Source: Comamonas badia DSM 17552 (GTDB lineage: Bacteria; Pseudomonadota; Gammaproteobacteria; Burkholderiales; Burkholderiaceae_C). From it: DNA of 64,000 bases. The stretch is taken from the NCBI RefSeq assembly GCF_000484635.1, contig NZ_AXVM01000002.1:186001-250000 (forward strand). The letters are read 5' to 3'. The notes under the pieces are model-generated. The model was not told the origin of the DNA. It did no database searches and was given only the letters and a program-made list of their open reading frames with translations. The position numbers and the translations under genes were made by a program. Of the stretch, positions 45,749 to 55,754 are shown piece after piece (positions within the stretch are counted from its first letter, which is position 1; the number at the start of each line of letters is the position of its first letter).

Positions 45749-48502
45749 TCAGGCCAGCTTGCCGTGGCAATGCTTGTATTTTTTGCCGCTGCCGCAGGGG
45801 CAGGGATCGTTGCGTCCGACGCGCGGAAACTCCGCCGCCGCAACAGCGCCGGCAGTGGCCGCCGCCGTCACCTGCGCCTCGCCGGTTTCACCCGGAGCGC
45901 TGTAGGTCACGTTGGTGACGTTCTCGCTGCGGGCACTGACCGCCTGCGCCGCCTCGTCCACCTGCGTGGGGGACTGCACCTGCACCGTCATCATCACGCG
46001 CGTGACTTCGTTGCGGATGTGGTCCAGCAACTGGCGGAACATCTCGAACGATTCGCGCTTGTACTCCTGCTTGGGCTGCACCTGCGCGTAGCTGCGCAGA
46101 TGGATGCCCTGGCGCAGGTAATCCAGCGCCGTGAGGTGGTCGCGCCAGCTGGTGTCCATGCTCTGCAGGAGCACGGCCCGCTCAAAGCGCTGGAAGTTCT
46201 CCACACCCACCAGGGCCACCTTGGCATCAAAGGACTCGCGGGCTGCCGTCACCACCTTCTCGACGATGTCTTCCTCCGAGAGAATTTCGGAGGCATGCAC
46301 CTCCTTCACCAGTGGAATCGCAAGCTGCCAATTGCCCGCCAGGTCCTTTTCCAGCCCTGCCAGGTCCCACTGCTCCTCCACCGACTCGGCGGGCACGTAC
46401 TGGCGCACCACGTCGGTGAGGCTGGAATCGCGCATCGCGGCGATCATGCCCGAGAGGTCGGCGGCGTCCAGGATCTCGTTGCGCTGCTGGTAGATCACCT
46501 TGCGCTGCTCGTTGGCCACGTCGTCGTATTCGAGCAGCTGCTTGCGCATGTCGAAATTGCGGCCCTCGACCTTGCGCTGCGCGCTCTCGATGCTGCGCGT
46601 GACCATGCCCGCCTCGATGGCTTCGCCGTCGGGCATCTTCAGGCGCTCCATGATGGCCTTGACGCGGTCGCCTGCGAAGATGCGCATCAGCGGGTCGTCC
46701 AGGCTCAGGTAGAAGCGCGAAGACCCCGGGTCGCCCTGCCGGCCGGAACGGCCACGCAGCTGGTTGTCGATGCGCCGGCTCTCGTGGCGCTCCGTGGCGA
46801 TGATGCGCAGGCCGCCGAGTGCCACCACCTTTTCGTTGCTGGCTTTCCATTCGGCACGCAGGTCGGCAATCTTGCGCTCGCGCTCCGCTGGCGCGAGGGA
46901 CTCATCGGCCTGCAGCGCGGCGACACGCTTCTCGACATTGCCCCCGAGCACGATGTCGGTGCCGCGCCCCGCCATGTTGGTGGCGATCGTGATGGCGCCC
47001 GGCTGCCCCGCCTGCGCGATGATGTCCGCCTCGCGCTCGTGCTGCTTGGCGTTGAGCACCTGGTGGGGCAGCTTGGCTTTGACGAGCAGGTCGTCGATGA
47101 TCTCCGAATTCTCGATCGACGACGTACCCACCAGCACCGGCTGGCCTTTTTCGTGGCACTCGCGGATGTCGGCGATCGCCGCCTCGTATTTCTCGCGCGT
47201 GGTCTTGTACACCCGGTCCAGCTGGTCGTCGCGCCTGCTCGGCTTGTTCGGCGGAATGATCACGGTTTCCAGACCGTAGATGTCCTGGAATTCGTAGGCC
47301 TCGGTATCGGCCGTGCCGGTCATGCCCGAGAGCTTGGTGTAGAGGCGGAAATAATTCTGGAACGTGATGGAAGCCAGCGTCTGGTTCTCGGCCTGGATGT
47401 TCGCCCCTTCCTTGGCCTCGACGGCCTGGTGCAGACCTTCGCTCCAGCGCCGTCCCGACATCAGACGGCCGGTGAACTCATCGACGATGACGACTTCGCC
47501 ATCCTGCACCACATAGTGCTCATCCCGATGGAACAGATGGTGCGCGCGCAGGGCCGCGTAGAGGTGATGCACCAGCGAAATATTGGAAGCGGCATACAGC
47601 GACTGGCCATCGCCAATCAAACCCTGGCTGGCCAGAATGCGCTCGGCATTTTCAAAGCCCTGCTCGGTCAGCGTCACCTGCCGCTGCTTCTCGTCCACGG
47701 TGAAATCGCCCGGCGTGACCACGCCCTCGCCGGTACGCGCGTTGGCCTCGCCTTCCTGGCGCTTGAGCAGCGGCACCACCTTGTCCATCGCCACGTAGAG
47801 CGCGGTGTGGTCTTCCGCCTGGCCACTGATGATGAGCGGCGTGCGCGCCTCGTCGATCAGGATCGAGTCAACCTCGTCAACAATGGCGTAATTCAGGCTG
47901 CGCTGCACCCTGTCCTGCGTCTCATACACCATGTTGTCGCGCAGGTAGTCAAAACCGTACTCGTTGTTCGTGCCGTAGGTGATGTCGGCGTTATAGGCTG
48001 CCTGCTTTTCCTCGCGCGGCATGTTGGGCAGGTTGATGCCCACCGAGAGGCCCAGGAAGTTGTACAGCTGCCCCATCCACTGCGCGTCACGACCGGCAAG
48101 GTAGTCATTCACCGTGACCACGTGCACGCCCTTGCCCGCCAGGGCATTCAGATACACCGCCAGCGTCGCCGTCAGCGTCTTGCCTTCGCCCGTGCGCATC
48201 TCGGCGATCTTGCCGTAGTGCAGCACCATGCCGCCGATGAGCTGCACATCGAAATGGCGCATTTTCATGACGCGCTTGGAACCCTCGCGTACCACCGCAA
48301 ACGCTTCGGGCAGCAAGGCGTCCAGCGTCTCGCCCTTGGCCAGGCGGTCACGAAACTCCTGCGTCTTGCCCTGCAGGGCCTCGTCGCTCAACTTTTCATG
48401 TTCCGCCTCCATCACGTTGATGCGCTGGACCGTCTTGCGGTATTGCTTGAGCAGCCTGTCATTGCGGCTGCCGATGATTCTGGTGAAAAAGTTGGTGCCC
48501 AT
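45749..48502 (-). CDS. secA: preprotein translocase ATPase
   Basis: The motor that drives proteins through SecYEG. The 917-residue protein has DEAD-type motifs: Walker [13 protein letters not shown] near residue 102, [19 protein letters not shown], and GTSSIENSE and [16 protein letters not shown] in the second half. It ends in the zinc-binding SEC-C motif [14 protein letters not shown], which binds SecB. The ATG at 48502 ([14 protein letters not shown]) is the conserved start. An M23 peptidase gene lies 147 bp upstream and argJ 14 bp downstream, the usual Burkholderiales order. Confidence 0.97.
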   Translation of the reverse strand: MGTNFFTRIIGSRNDRLLKQYRKTVQRINVMEAEHEKLSDEALQGKTQEFRDRLAKGETLDALLPEAFAVVREGSKRVMKMRHFDVQLIGGMVLHYGKIAEMRTGEGKTLTATLAVYLNALAGKGVHVVTVNDYLAGRDAQWMGQLYNFLGLSVGINLPNMPREEKQAAYNADITYGTNNEYGFDYLRDNMVYETQDRVQRSLNYAIVDEVDSILIDEARTPLIISGQAEDHTALYVAMDKVVPLLKRQEGEANARTGEGVVTPGDFTVDEKQRQVTLTEQGFENAERILASQGLIGDGQSLYAASNISLVHHLYAALRAHHLFHRDEHYVVQDGEVVIVDEFTGRLMSGRRWSEGLHQAVEAKEGANIQAENQTLASITFQNYFRLYTKLSGMTGTADTEAYEFQDIYGLETVIIPPNKPSRRDDQLDRVYKTTREKYEAAIADIRECHEKGQPVLVGTSSIENSEIIDDLLVKAKLPHQVLNAKQHEREADIIAQAGQPGAITIATNMAGRGTDIVLGGNVEKRVAALQADESLAPAERERKIADLRAEWKASNEKVVALGGLRIIATERHESRRIDNQLRGRSGRQGDPGSSRFYLSLDDPLMRIFAGDRVKAIMERLKMPDGEAIEAGMVTRSIESAQRKVEGRNFDMRKQLLEYDDVANEQRKVIYQQRNEILDAADLSGMIAAMRDSSLTDVVRQYVPAESVEEQWDLAGLEKDLAGNWQLAIPLVKEVHASEILSEEDIVEKVVTAARESFDAKVALVGVENFQRFERAVLLQSMDTSWRDHLTALDYLRQGIHLRSYAQVQPKQEYKRESFEMFRQLLDHIRNEVTRVMMTVQVQSPTQVDEAAQAVSARSENVTNVTYSAPGETGEAQVTAAATAGAVAAAEFPRVGRNDPCPCGSGKKYKHCHGKLA

Positions 48503-48649
48503 GCGAATCCGACCACGCCCACACGCCATGCGGCGGCAACGCGGTCTTTGACCTCAAAGAGAAAACGAGCGCAGATGCAGGCTGTTGGCGCCAATTGCAA
48601 GTGTCTGCAAAGGGTGCTCGCCAACCAAACAACGCCCAAACGGCGCATT

Positions 48650-49603
48650 TTACTGTCGCGGCGCGTCTACCAGATGTTCGCGTCCCGCCACCATCTGTAC
48701 CGGTGCCCTGCCGCGCCCGCCAAACAGGAAATCGCCCGGGTTCTGCCACGCACCGTCCTTGAGCACCTCAAAATGCAGATGGGGCCCGGTGACCCGTCCG
48801 GTGGATCCGACCTCGGCAATCTTTTGCCCCTGCCGGACCAGATCGCCAGCCTTGACGAATACCCTGGACGCGTGGGCGTAACGGGTGATCAGCCCGCTCC
48901 CATGGGCGATCTCCACCATGTTGCCGTACTCGCGATGGAATTCCTGCGTGACCACGACACCGCCTGCAGCCGCCGAAATCACGGTACCCGTCGGTGCAGG
49001 GAAATCCAATCCGGTATGCCGCGCCGCATGCCCGCTGATGGGGTCGATGCGCGTGCCATACGGCGAACCCACGGGCCTATCCTGAACGGGCGGCAGCGAA
49101 GGCACCAATGCGGTGCGGACCTGCCGATCCACCAGGCGCGACTCAATGGTGAGCATGCGATCGTGCTGCGCCTTGGCGCGCGCACCCAAATCATCGAGCA
49201 CGCCGCCCAATTCCTGCCTCGACAGCGGCCTGTCGTCCAACAGGACGCCACCCTGTCCGGCACGCGGCTCCCATTTCACGGGTGGCAGGCCCGCGAGCCC
49301 ACGCACCCGCTCATCCAGCGATTCCAGTTGCATCAGCCGCGCCTGCATCTCGCCCACCTTGCGCGCCATGGCATCGATGCTGCTGCGCACGGCCTTTTCC
49401 TGCTGCTCCATCAGCCGATCCGGAGACGGCCAGCGTGCGACGGCGCGATCGATCACGGTCTGCGGCAAAACAGCGGCCCTGGGCATGAGCCAGGCCAGCG
49501 TGGCAGAGAGCGTGAGCAGCAGCACGACGGCCAGCACATGGGCCCAACCCACGCGCAGCACGCGGCTACGGGCCATGCGGACATCGGTAATGATCAGGTG
49601 CAC
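48650..49603 (-). CDS. M23-family murein endopeptidase, membrane-anchored
   Basis: A 317-residue protein with one N-terminal transmembrane helix (VLAVVLLLTLSATLAWL) and a coiled-coil-like stretch to about residue 160 (QEKAVRSSIDAMARKVGEM). A C-terminal LytM/M23 domain follows with the zinc ligands HTGLDF and GPHLHFEV and a middle YGTRIDPISG. Both metal motifs are intact, so it is likely active on peptidoglycan cross-links. The start is GTG at 49603, with AAGGAG eight bases upstream. It diverges from dciA across only 33 bp. Confidence 0.9.
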   Translation of the reverse strand: MHLIITDVRMARSRVLRVGWAHVLAVVLLLTLSATLAWLMPRAAVLPQTVIDRAVARWPSPDRLMEQQEKAVRSSIDAMARKVGEMQARLMQLESLDERVRGLAGLPPVKWEPRAGQGGVLLDDRPLSRQELGGVLDDLGARAKAQHDRMLTIESRLVDRQVRTALVPSLPPVQDRPVGSPYGTRIDPISGHAARHTGLDFPAPTGTVISAAAGGVVVTQEFHREYGNMVEIAHGSGLITRYAHASRVFVKAGDLVRQGQKIAEVGSTGRVTGPHLHFEVLKDGAWQNPGDFLFGGRGRAPVQMVAGREHLVDAPRQ

Positions 49604-49636
49604 AATGCACGCTCCTTGCAGTCCATTCGAGCCACA

Positions 49637-49957
49637 ATGCAACGTCGCCACCACGCGGTCACCCTGGAGCAAGCCAGCGAAGAATCGCCGGTGCTCGCCC
49701 GGCTGGCCGGCCTGGCGCGCGAATCTGGCGCCCGCCTGCAATCGTTGAAGGCCTTGATTCCCGCCCCACTGCACTCGCAAATTGCGCCAGGGCCCATTGA
49801 AGGCGACGCTTGGTGCCTGCTGGTCAACGGCAACGCCGCCGCCACCAAAATCAGGCAGCTAGCCCCTGCACTGGTCACGCATCTGCAGGGACAAGGGTGC
49901 GAGATTAACGCGATCCGGGTAAAAATTCAATCCATGGCTCCGCCCGGCCGCCCATGA
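49637..49957 (+). CDS. dciA: DciA-like (DUF721) DNA helicase loader
   Basis: A 106-residue protein (MQRRHHAVTLEQASEESPVL) of the DUF721/DciA family, which brings the replicative helicase to DNA in bacteria lacking DnaC. The conserved core includes LIPAPLHSQIAPG and a later AWCLLVNGNAAATKIRQL strand-helix. It lies at the end of a long chance frame opposite secA, so the ATG at 49637 is decisive: it is 33 bp from the divergent M23 start and gives the family length. tRNA-Thr follows on the other strand. Confidence 0.85.
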   Translation: MQRRHHAVTLEQASEESPVLARLAGLARESGARLQSLKALIPAPLHSQIAPGPIEGDAWCLLVNGNAAATKIRQLAPALVTHLQGQGCEINAIRVKIQSMAPPGRP

Positions 49958-49966
49958 AATCCAGGC

Positions 49967-50042
49967 TGGTGCCGGTTGTCTGGCTCGAACAGACGACCTT
50001 CCGCTTACAAGGCGGGTGCTCTACCAACTGAGCTAAACCGGC
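49967..50042 (-). tRNA. tRNA-Thr (anticodon TGT)
   Basis: A 76-base cloverleaf with CCA encoded. The acceptor arm GCCGGTT pairs with AACCGGC, the D arm holds AGTTGGTAGA, the anticodon loop is CTTGTAA with TGT in the middle, and the T arm is GTCTG-TTCGAGC-CAGAC. It lies after sspB on the same strand and is probably transcribed separately. Confidence 0.97.
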
Positions 50043-50088
50043 AGGTGGCGCATTTTATCTGGCGCCAGCAGTGCAAAATGCCGCAGAA

Positions 50089-50568
50089 CTACTTGATGCG
50101 CTTGAGCGCTGGACGGCGGCCATGGGGGTCGGAAGGCTTGGGCGGATCACCCTGCGGCTTGGTTGGTGCCTTGGTGTCTTTCACCGATTGCAGGCCTGCG
50201 GGTTGCGGCAAGGCATCCGGCGTCTGCTGCAGCAACGCTGGCCCCTCTTCCACGGGGAACGCCATGCCTTGCCCGTTTTCCCGTGCGTAAATGGCTGATA
50301 CACGGCCTATCGGCACGGCAATGTCACGCGGCTTACCACCGAAACGCGCCTTGAACACGACGAATTCGTTGGAAATCTGCAAGGCACTCGTCGCTTCATC
50401 GCTGACGTTCAGCACGATCTCCCCGTCCGTCACGTATTCGCGCGGCACCTGGACGGAGTCGTCGACACGCACCACGATGTAGGGCGTCAGACCACTGTCG
50501 GAACACCACTCATGCAATGCCCGCAAAAGATAAGGGCGTGTGGATACATCCTTCGCATCGCCATCCAT
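50089..50568 (-). CDS. sspB: ClpXP protease specificity-enhancing factor
   Basis: Binds ssrA-tagged peptides and hands them to ClpXP. The 159-residue protein has STRPYLLRALHEWCSDSGLTPY, EIVLNVSDEAT and a central ISNEFVVFKARFGGKP, all typical of the substrate-binding fold. A flexible Pro/Gln-rich tail ends in RRPALKRIK, the position of the ClpX-binding motif. It follows sspA by 13 bp on the same strand, the usual pair. Confidence 0.95.
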   Translation of the reverse strand: MDGDAKDVSTRPYLLRALHEWCSDSGLTPYIVVRVDDSVQVPREYVTDGEIVLNVSDEATSALQISNEFVVFKARFGGKPRDIAVPIGRVSAIYARENGQGMAFPVEEGPALLQQTPDALPQPAGLQSVKDTKAPTKPQGDPPKPSDPHGRRPALKRIK

Positions 50569-50581
50569 GGTGCAGCCCCCG

Positions 50582-51193
50582 TTATTTGCGCATGACCTTT
50601 TCCGAGGGCGTCAATGCCTCGATGTAGGCTGGCCTCGAAAACACGCGCTCTGCATATTTCAGCAAGGGCGCCGCGTTCTTGGAGAGCTCGATGCCGTAGT
50701 AATCAAGGCGCCAGAGCAAGGGTGCGATCGCCACGTCAAGCATCGAAAAGCCATCGCCCAGCATGTATTTGTTTTTCAGGAATACCGGCGCAAGCTGCGT
50801 GAGCCTGTCCCGAATATGCCCGCGCGCCTTCTCCAGGGCTTTCTCGTTACCCTTGGAAGCACGCGATTCAAGCGTATGCACGTGCACGAACAATTCTTTT
50901 TCAAAATTCAGCAGAAACAAGCGCACGCGCGCCCTGTCCACCGGATCGCCCGGCATGAGTTGCGGGTGCGGGAAACGCTCGTCAATGTACTCATTGATGA
51001 TGTTCGATTCGTACAGGATCAGGTCCCGCTCCACCAGGATAGGCACCTGACCGTACGGATTCATCACGCCGATGTCTTCCGGCTTGTTGTACAGATCAAC
51101 ATCCCGAATCTCGAAATCCATGCCCTTTTCGAACAAGACGAAACGGCAGCGGTGTGAGAACGGGCAGGTCGTACCCGAATAAAGCACCATCAT
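50582..51193 (-). CDS. sspA: stringent starvation protein A, glutathione S-transferase fold
   Basis: An RNA polymerase-associated regulator with a GST fold but no enzymatic activity. The 203-residue protein has MMVLYSGTTCPFSHRCRF at the N-terminus, ILYESNIINEYIDERFPHP and the helical C-terminal domain. The ATG at 51193 follows GAGGAG by nine bases; a second ATG is the next codon. A strong terminator hairpin ends about 16 bp upstream, so little space is left for a promoter of its own. Confidence 0.94.
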   Translation of the reverse strand: MMVLYSGTTCPFSHRCRFVLFEKGMDFEIRDVDLYNKPEDIGVMNPYGQVPILVERDLILYESNIINEYIDERFPHPQLMPGDPVDRARVRLFLLNFEKELFVHVHTLESRASKGNEKALEKARGHIRDRLTQLAPVFLKNKYMLGDGFSMLDVAIAPLLWRLDYYGIELSKNAAPLLKYAERVFSRPAYIEALTPSEKVMRK

Positions 51194-51208
51194 GTGCGCA
51201 AACTCCTC

Positions 51209-51242
51209 AAAATCAAAAGAGTGGGCACGCCGGTGCCCACTC
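51209..51242 (-). terminator. rho-independent terminator of the petABC operon, next to sspA
   Basis: A perfect 10-bp stem GAGTGGGCAC/GTGCCCACTC with loop CGGC (51219-51242), followed on the minus strand by TTTTGATTTTG. The sspA ribosome site begins in this same T-rich tail. Confidence 0.8.
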
Positions 51243-51283
51243 CCCATTCATGCAATTTTCCGTGCAAATACGCGCACAGGCCG

Positions 51284-52039
51284 TTATTTGACGTCTTTCC
51301 AGTACGCGGCATTCAGGCGCCACGCGATCAGAATGAACAGTGCGATGAACATCAGCACCCAGACGCCTACGCGCACGCGCGTCCGCTGCGCCGGTTCACC
51401 CATCCACTGAAGGTAGTTGACCAGGTCGCCCACGGTCTGGTCGTACTGGAGATTCGTTTGCGTGCCCGGCGTCAGCTGCTGCCAGCCCTTGAAGGCATGC
51501 ACCTTCTCACCGTGGTGCTCGACTTCTTCATAGACGGGGCCGCGCTCGCCCTGCAATTCCCACAGCACATGCGGCATGCCGACGCTGGGGAACACCATGT
51601 TGTTCCAACCCGTCGCCTTGGTGTCATCCCGATAGAAGGTGCGAAGGAAGGTATAGAGGTAATCGGCGCCGGAGCCGCCGTTGCCGGCGCGCGAACGTGC
51701 GATGACCGTCAAGTCTGGCGGATTGCCTCCAAACCAGTCCTTGGCTTCCTTGGGGTTGATCGCCGCCACCATGGTGTCACCCACCTTTTCGGTGGTGATC
51801 AAAAGGTTGTCCTTGATCTGCTGCTCGGTCAGGCCAATGTCGGTCAACCGGTTGTAGCGCATGTAAGCGGCCGAATGGCAGCTCAGGCAGTAGTTGACGA
51901 AAGTGCGGGCGCCGCGCTGCAGCGAGGCATTGTCCGTCAGATTCACCGGCGCCTTGTCGAGAGGGAACCCGCCAGTGGACGCCTGGACGCCTGCAGCCAA
52001 GCCGATGGTTGCGATCAATGCAAGAATGAATTTTTTCAT
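51284..52039 (-). CDS. petC: cytochrome c1 of the bc1 complex
   Basis: The membrane-anchored haem c subunit of complex III. The 251-residue precursor has a signal peptide ending near residue 20, the haem site Cys51-Cys54-His55 (CLSCH), the axial-ligand region FPSVGMPHVLWEL and a C-terminal helix (VWVLMFIALFILIAW) that holds it in the membrane. It is the last gene of petABC, 14 bp after petB, and is followed by a strong terminator. Confidence 0.96.
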   Translation of the reverse strand: MKKFILALIATIGLAAGVQASTGGFPLDKAPVNLTDNASLQRGARTFVNYCLSCHSAAYMRYNRLTDIGLTEQQIKDNLLITTEKVGDTMVAAINPKEAKDWFGGNPPDLTVIARSRAGNGGSGADYLYTFLRTFYRDDTKATGWNNMVFPSVGMPHVLWELQGERGPVYEEVEHHGEKVHAFKGWQQLTPGTQTNLQYDQTVGDLVNYLQWMGEPAQRTRVRVGVWVLMFIALFILIAWRLNAAYWKDVK

Positions 52040-52053
52040 TGTCTTTCTCCAGC

Positions 52054-53475
52054 TCAGTGCGCAACAAAGTTGATGCGCTCAGGCACTGGCTTGGATTCGC
52101 CCAGGCGGCTCCACCATGGCATCAGCAGGAAGAAACCGAAGTAAAAGAGCGTCCCCACCTGGGATACGCGCTCGCCCAGCGGAAAGGGCGCCAGCATTCC
52201 GAGGTAGCCCAGAACGAAGAAAACGATGACGAAGATCACATACAGCCACTTGTGCCAGCTTGGCCGGTAGCGAATGGAGCGTGCCGGGCTGCAGTCAAGC
52301 CAGGGCAGGAAGAACAGGATGACCACGGCAGCACCCATCGTCACCACACCCCAGAACTTGGCGTCGATGGTCAGCATCAGTGCAATCACGATGACGCCTG
52401 CCACCGCCACTGCGCCCTTGAGCACCCCGGCCAGTTTGGACTTCAACACGCCATAACCCACACCCAGCACCACGCAGGCGATGAGCGCATACATCATTTC
52501 GCTGGTCACGGCACGCAGCATCGAATAGAAAGGCGTGAAGTACCAGACCGGCGCGATATGCGACGGCGTCTTCAGCGGATCGGCCGGAATGAAGTTGTTG
52601 GCCTCCAGGAAATAGCCACCCATTTCGGGCGCCAGGAACACGATGGCCGAGAAGACAAACAGGAACAACCCGACGCCGAAGATGTCGTGCACCGTGTAAT
52701 ACGGATGGAAAGGCACGCCATCGAGCGGATGCCCCTTTTCATCCATCGGCTTGCCCGGGCCCTTGATCTCTATGCCGTCAGGGTTGTTGGAGCCCACGTC
52801 ATGCAGCGCCAGCAAATGCGCCACCACCAGGCCCAGCAGCACCAGCGGCACGGCGATCACGTGGAAGCTGAAGAAGCGGTTCAGCGTGGCATCCCCCACC
52901 ACGTAATCGCCGCGGATGAAGATGGACAGATCGGGGCCGATGAACGGGATGGCGGAGAACAGGTTCACGATCACCTGGGCGCCCCAGTACGACATCTGGC
53001 CCCAGGGCAACAGGTAGCCCATGAAGGCCTCGCCCATCAGCGCCAGGAAGATCGCGCAGCCAAACAGCCAGACCAGTTCACGCGGCTTGCGGTAGCTGCC
53101 GTAGAGCAGGCCGCGGAACATGTGCAGATACACCACCACGAAGAAGGCCGATGCTCCGGTGGAGTGCATGTAGCGGATCAGCCAGCCCCAGGGCACGTCG
53201 CGCATGATGTATTCGACCGACTCGAACGCCTTGGCGGCATCCGGCTTGTAGTGCATCACGAGGAAGATGCCGGTGACGATCTGGATCACCAGCACCAGCA
53301 GCGCAAGTGAACCGAAGATGTACCAGAAGTTGAAATTCTTCGGAGCGTAGTACTCCGACATGTGCACCTTGTAGGCGTCAAACGCCGTCGGGAAACGGTT
53401 TTCCAGCCAGTTGGTGAGCTTCGCCGTCGCAGAGGCGTTGGGCGAAATTTGCTTGAATTCGCGATAAGCAGCCAT
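52054..53475 (-). CDS. petB: cytochrome b of the bc1 complex
   Basis: The quinol-oxidising membrane core of complex III. The 473-residue protein has eight or more helices, the paired haem-ligand histidines (VMHYKP and SFHVIAVPLVL regions), the Qo-site PVWYFTPFYSMLRA, and SYWGAQVIVNLFS. The ATG at 53475 (MAAYREFKQ) has GAGGGG six bases upstream; a longer frame begins in the end of petA. Order petA, petB, petC with gaps of 10 and 14 bp. Confidence 0.96.
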   Translation of the reverse strand: MAAYREFKQISPNASATAKLTNWLENRFPTAFDAYKVHMSEYYAPKNFNFWYIFGSLALLVLVIQIVTGIFLVMHYKPDAAKAFESVEYIMRDVPWGWLIRYMHSTGASAFFVVVYLHMFRGLLYGSYRKPRELVWLFGCAIFLALMGEAFMGYLLPWGQMSYWGAQVIVNLFSAIPFIGPDLSIFIRGDYVVGDATLNRFFSFHVIAVPLVLLGLVVAHLLALHDVGSNNPDGIEIKGPGKPMDEKGHPLDGVPFHPYYTVHDIFGVGLFLFVFSAIVFLAPEMGGYFLEANNFIPADPLKTPSHIAPVWYFTPFYSMLRAVTSEMMYALIACVVLGVGYGVLKSKLAGVLKGAVAVAGVIVIALMLTIDAKFWGVVTMGAAVVILFFLPWLDCSPARSIRYRPSWHKWLYVIFVIVFFVLGYLGMLAPFPLGERVSQVGTLFYFGFFLLMPWWSRLGESKPVPERINFVAH

Positions 53476-53485
53476 GTGTATCCCC

Positions 53486-54088
53486 TCAAGCCTTCTTCGT
53501 GTCGTCACCAATCAGAAGCCTGGTGTCCGACAGGTACATATGCGGAGGCACCGGCAGATTGTCCGGCGACGGCTTGTTCTTGAAAACACGGCCGGCCAGG
53601 TCGAACGTGGAGCCGTGGCACGGACACAGCCAGCCGCCCGGCCAGTCGTTGGGCAGCGAGGGCTGCGCGCCGGTGGTGAACTTATCGGTGGGAGAGCATC
53701 CCAAATGGGGGCAGATGCCAATCACCACCAGGTATTCGGGCTTGATGGAGCGCCATTCGTTGCGCGCATAGGGCGGCGTGAATTCGTCCGGATGGCGCTT
53801 GGATTCCGGGTCGGCCAGTTCGCCATCGTGCTTGGGCAGCGCATCAAGCTCTTCCTTGGTGCGCTTGACGATCCATACCGGCTTGCCACGCCATTCGACG
53901 GTGAGCTTCTCGCCCTCTTTCATGGCCGAAATATCGACCTCCACCGCAGCACCGGCGGCCTTGGCCTTCTCTGAAGGCTCAAAACTGCTCACGAAAGGAA
54001 CGGCTGTGGCCACGCCACCCACCGCGCCAGCGCAACTGGTAGCGATCAGCCAAGTGCGCTTGCTGGAGTCGATCGGAGTTTCACTCAT
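53486..54088 (-). CDS. petA: Rieske iron-sulfur subunit of the bc1 complex
   Basis: Carries the 2Fe-2S cluster that takes electrons from quinol to cytochrome c1. The 200-residue protein has an N-terminal helix ([20 protein letters not shown]) that acts as an uncleaved signal-anchor. The two cluster motifs are CPHLGC and CPCHGS, with two Cys and two His ligands. The ATG at 54088 ([11 protein letters not shown]) follows AAGGA. It is the first gene of the petABC operon, and the 153-bp region to the divergent mscL should hold its promoter. Confidence 0.96.
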   Translation of the reverse strand: MSETPIDSSKRTWLIATSCAGAVGGVATAVPFVSSFEPSEKAKAAGAAVEVDISAMKEGEKLTVEWRGKPVWIVKRTKEELDALPKHDGELADPESKRHPDEFTPPYARNEWRSIKPEYLVVIGICPHLGCSPTDKFTTGAQPSLPNDWPGGWLCPCHGSTFDLAGRVFKNKPSPDNLPVPPHMYLSDTRLLIGDDTKKA

Positions 54089-54241
54089 GGGATTCCTTGC
54101 TGTACGTCGACCTGCGTGCATCAATCTGTATGCCGGTCAACCGTAAATTGTAGCGGACGCTGCTGCCCGTTCCGGCGCTATCAAAGTTCCAAAGACGCGC
54201 GATACTTCACCCCCCGGAACCACCACAAGGAGTCACACACC

Positions 54242-54664
54242 ATGAGCATGATGCAGGAATTCAAAGAATTCGCCGTCAAGGGCAACGCGATCGATCTCGC
54301 CGTCGGTGTCATCGTCGGCGCCGCATTCGGCAAGATCGTCGATTCGATCGTCGGCGACCTGATCATGCCGCTGGTCGGCAAGGCCACGGGCGGACTGGAC
54401 TTTTCAAATTACTACATTGCCCTGGCCGGACAGGCTGCCGGCCTGACGCTGGAAGAAGCCAAGAAAGGCGGTGCCGTCTTCGCCTATGGCAGCTTCATCA
54501 CCATACTCGTGAATTTCATCATCCTAGCGTTCATCATTTTCATGATGGTCAAGCAGATCAACCGGCTCAAGAAAGAGGCACCCGCGGCCCCGGCGGAGCC
54601 AGTTCCGACACCCGAGGACGTCGTGCTGCTGCGCGAAATCCGGGACAGCCTGAAGAAAAGCTGA
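54242..54664 (+). CDS. mscL: large-conductance mechanosensitive channel
   Basis: Opens under strong membrane tension to release solutes after osmotic down-shock. The 140-residue protein has the N-terminal [20 protein letters not shown], the pore helix [17 protein letters not shown], a periplasmic loop and a second helix ([18 protein letters not shown]), followed by a charged helix ending in [17 protein letters not shown] lies ten bases before the ATG. It diverges from petA and converges with pdxA. Confidence 0.96.
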   Translation: MSMMQEFKEFAVKGNAIDLAVGVIVGAAFGKIVDSIVGDLIMPLVGKATGGLDFSNYYIALAGQAAGLTLEEAKKGGAVFAYGSFITILVNFIILAFIIFMMVKQINRLKKEAPAAPAEPVPTPEDVVLLREIRDSLKKS

Positions 54665-54701
54665 GCGCCGAGCGTCGGACGTTGCGCGTTGCCGCCAACG
54701 T

Positions 54702-55751
54702 TCAGGGCCGAGCGCTCAGGGCCCTGGCCATTCTCACCGCCTCGATCAGGCTGCCGGCATCGGCAATCCCCTTGCCGGCAATATCAAAGGCGGTGCCGTG
54801 ATCGGGGCTGGTGCGCACCAGCGGCAACCCCAGCGTGACATTCACGCCGCGCTCGACGCCCAGATACTTGACCGGGATCAGCCCCTGGTCGTGGTACATC
54901 GCCACCACCACGTCGAATTCACCCTGCCGATCCATGGCGTGGCGCGCGCGCATGAAAACGGTATCCGGTGCAAAGGGGCCGTCGGCACATATTCCATCTG
55001 CCCTGGCAGCTTCAATTGCAGGAGCAATCACGTCGATTTCCTCGCGGCCGAACAGGCCTCCTTCGCCCGCGTGGGGATTGAGGCCGGCCACGCCAATGCG
55101 CGGTGCGTGGCCCAGGCTCCTGCTGAGTGCAGCATGGGTGATGCGCAAGGTCTGCAGCACGTTTTCCCGCGTCACGGCGGCGATGGCATCGCGCAGGGAA
55201 ACATGGATGCTCACCAGGACGGTGCGTAACTCATCATTGGCCAGCATCATGCGTACCGGCATCTGCGCCAGTGCCACGCCCGCATGGCGGGCGGCCTCTG
55301 CCTGCAGCAGTTCGGTATGCCCTGGGTAGGCCACCCCTGCGGCGGCAAGTGATTCCTTGTTCAACGGGGCCGTCACCATCGCCGCCACTTCGCCGCGCAG
55401 CGCGGCGCGCGCCGCCCAGACCACGCAGGCAGCCGCATCGCCGCCTGCCTGTGCACTGCTGCGCCCCCACTGAGCACCGCCATGCAAGCCTGCCAGAGGC
55501 CACACCGGCAGGCAGCGCGGCGGCATCTCTCCCGCTTCTGCCAATGAGTCCAAAACGGCGACGGGCAGCGAAGGCGCGCCGGATCGCTCAATGCAGGCTG
55601 CCGCACGCCGCAGGCACGCCACAGTGCCGACGGCGAAGCAGCCGGCCAGCAGGTCTGGCGCATCGCGAAACGCCTTGGCGATGATTTCCGGCCCTATGCC
55701 TGCGGGATCACCCTGAGTGATGGCGATGGGGAACGTCGGCTTGCGGTGCAT
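54702..55751 (-). CDS. pdxA: 4-hydroxythreonine-4-phosphate dehydrogenase
   Basis: An NAD-dependent step of pyridoxal phosphate synthesis. The 349-residue protein starts with ITQGDPAGIGPEIIAK and has AMVTAPLNKESLAAAGVAYPGHTELLQ, VAGLNPHAGEGGLFGREE with metal-binding His, and a C-terminal RTSPDHGTAFDIAGKG. It follows the NIF3-like gene by three bases on the same strand. The stretch at 54978-55027 resembles the left end of the dispersed repeat, weakly. Confidence 0.95.
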   Translation of the reverse strand: MHRKPTFPIAITQGDPAGIGPEIIAKAFRDAPDLLAGCFAVGTVACLRRAAACIERSGAPSLPVAVLDSLAEAGEMPPRCLPVWPLAGLHGGAQWGRSSAQAGGDAAACVVWAARAALRGEVAAMVTAPLNKESLAAAGVAYPGHTELLQAEAARHAGVALAQMPVRMMLANDELRTVLVSIHVSLRDAIAAVTRENVLQTLRITHAALSRSLGHAPRIGVAGLNPHAGEGGLFGREEIDVIAPAIEAARADGICADGPFAPDTVFMRARHAMDRQGEFDVVVAMYHDQGLIPVKYLGVERGVNVTLGLPLVRTSPDHGTAFDIAGKGIADAGSLIEAVRMARALSARP

Positions 55752-55754
55752 GGC

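Noticed and set aside
45764-49636. A plus-strand open frame of nearly 1300 codons opposite secA and the M23 gene
   Set aside because: It is the antisense of well-supported genes, and its composition (runs of His, Arg, Leu, Val) is typical of antisense in GC-rich DNA. Only its last 106 codons, from the ATG at 49637, are a real gene (dciA).
50093-50116. GCGCTTGAGCGCTGG at the end of sspB as another repeat copy
   Set aside because: It has neither the ATAGCTG left end nor the TTTTTCATTCAAAT right end and is simply codons for the basic sspB tail.
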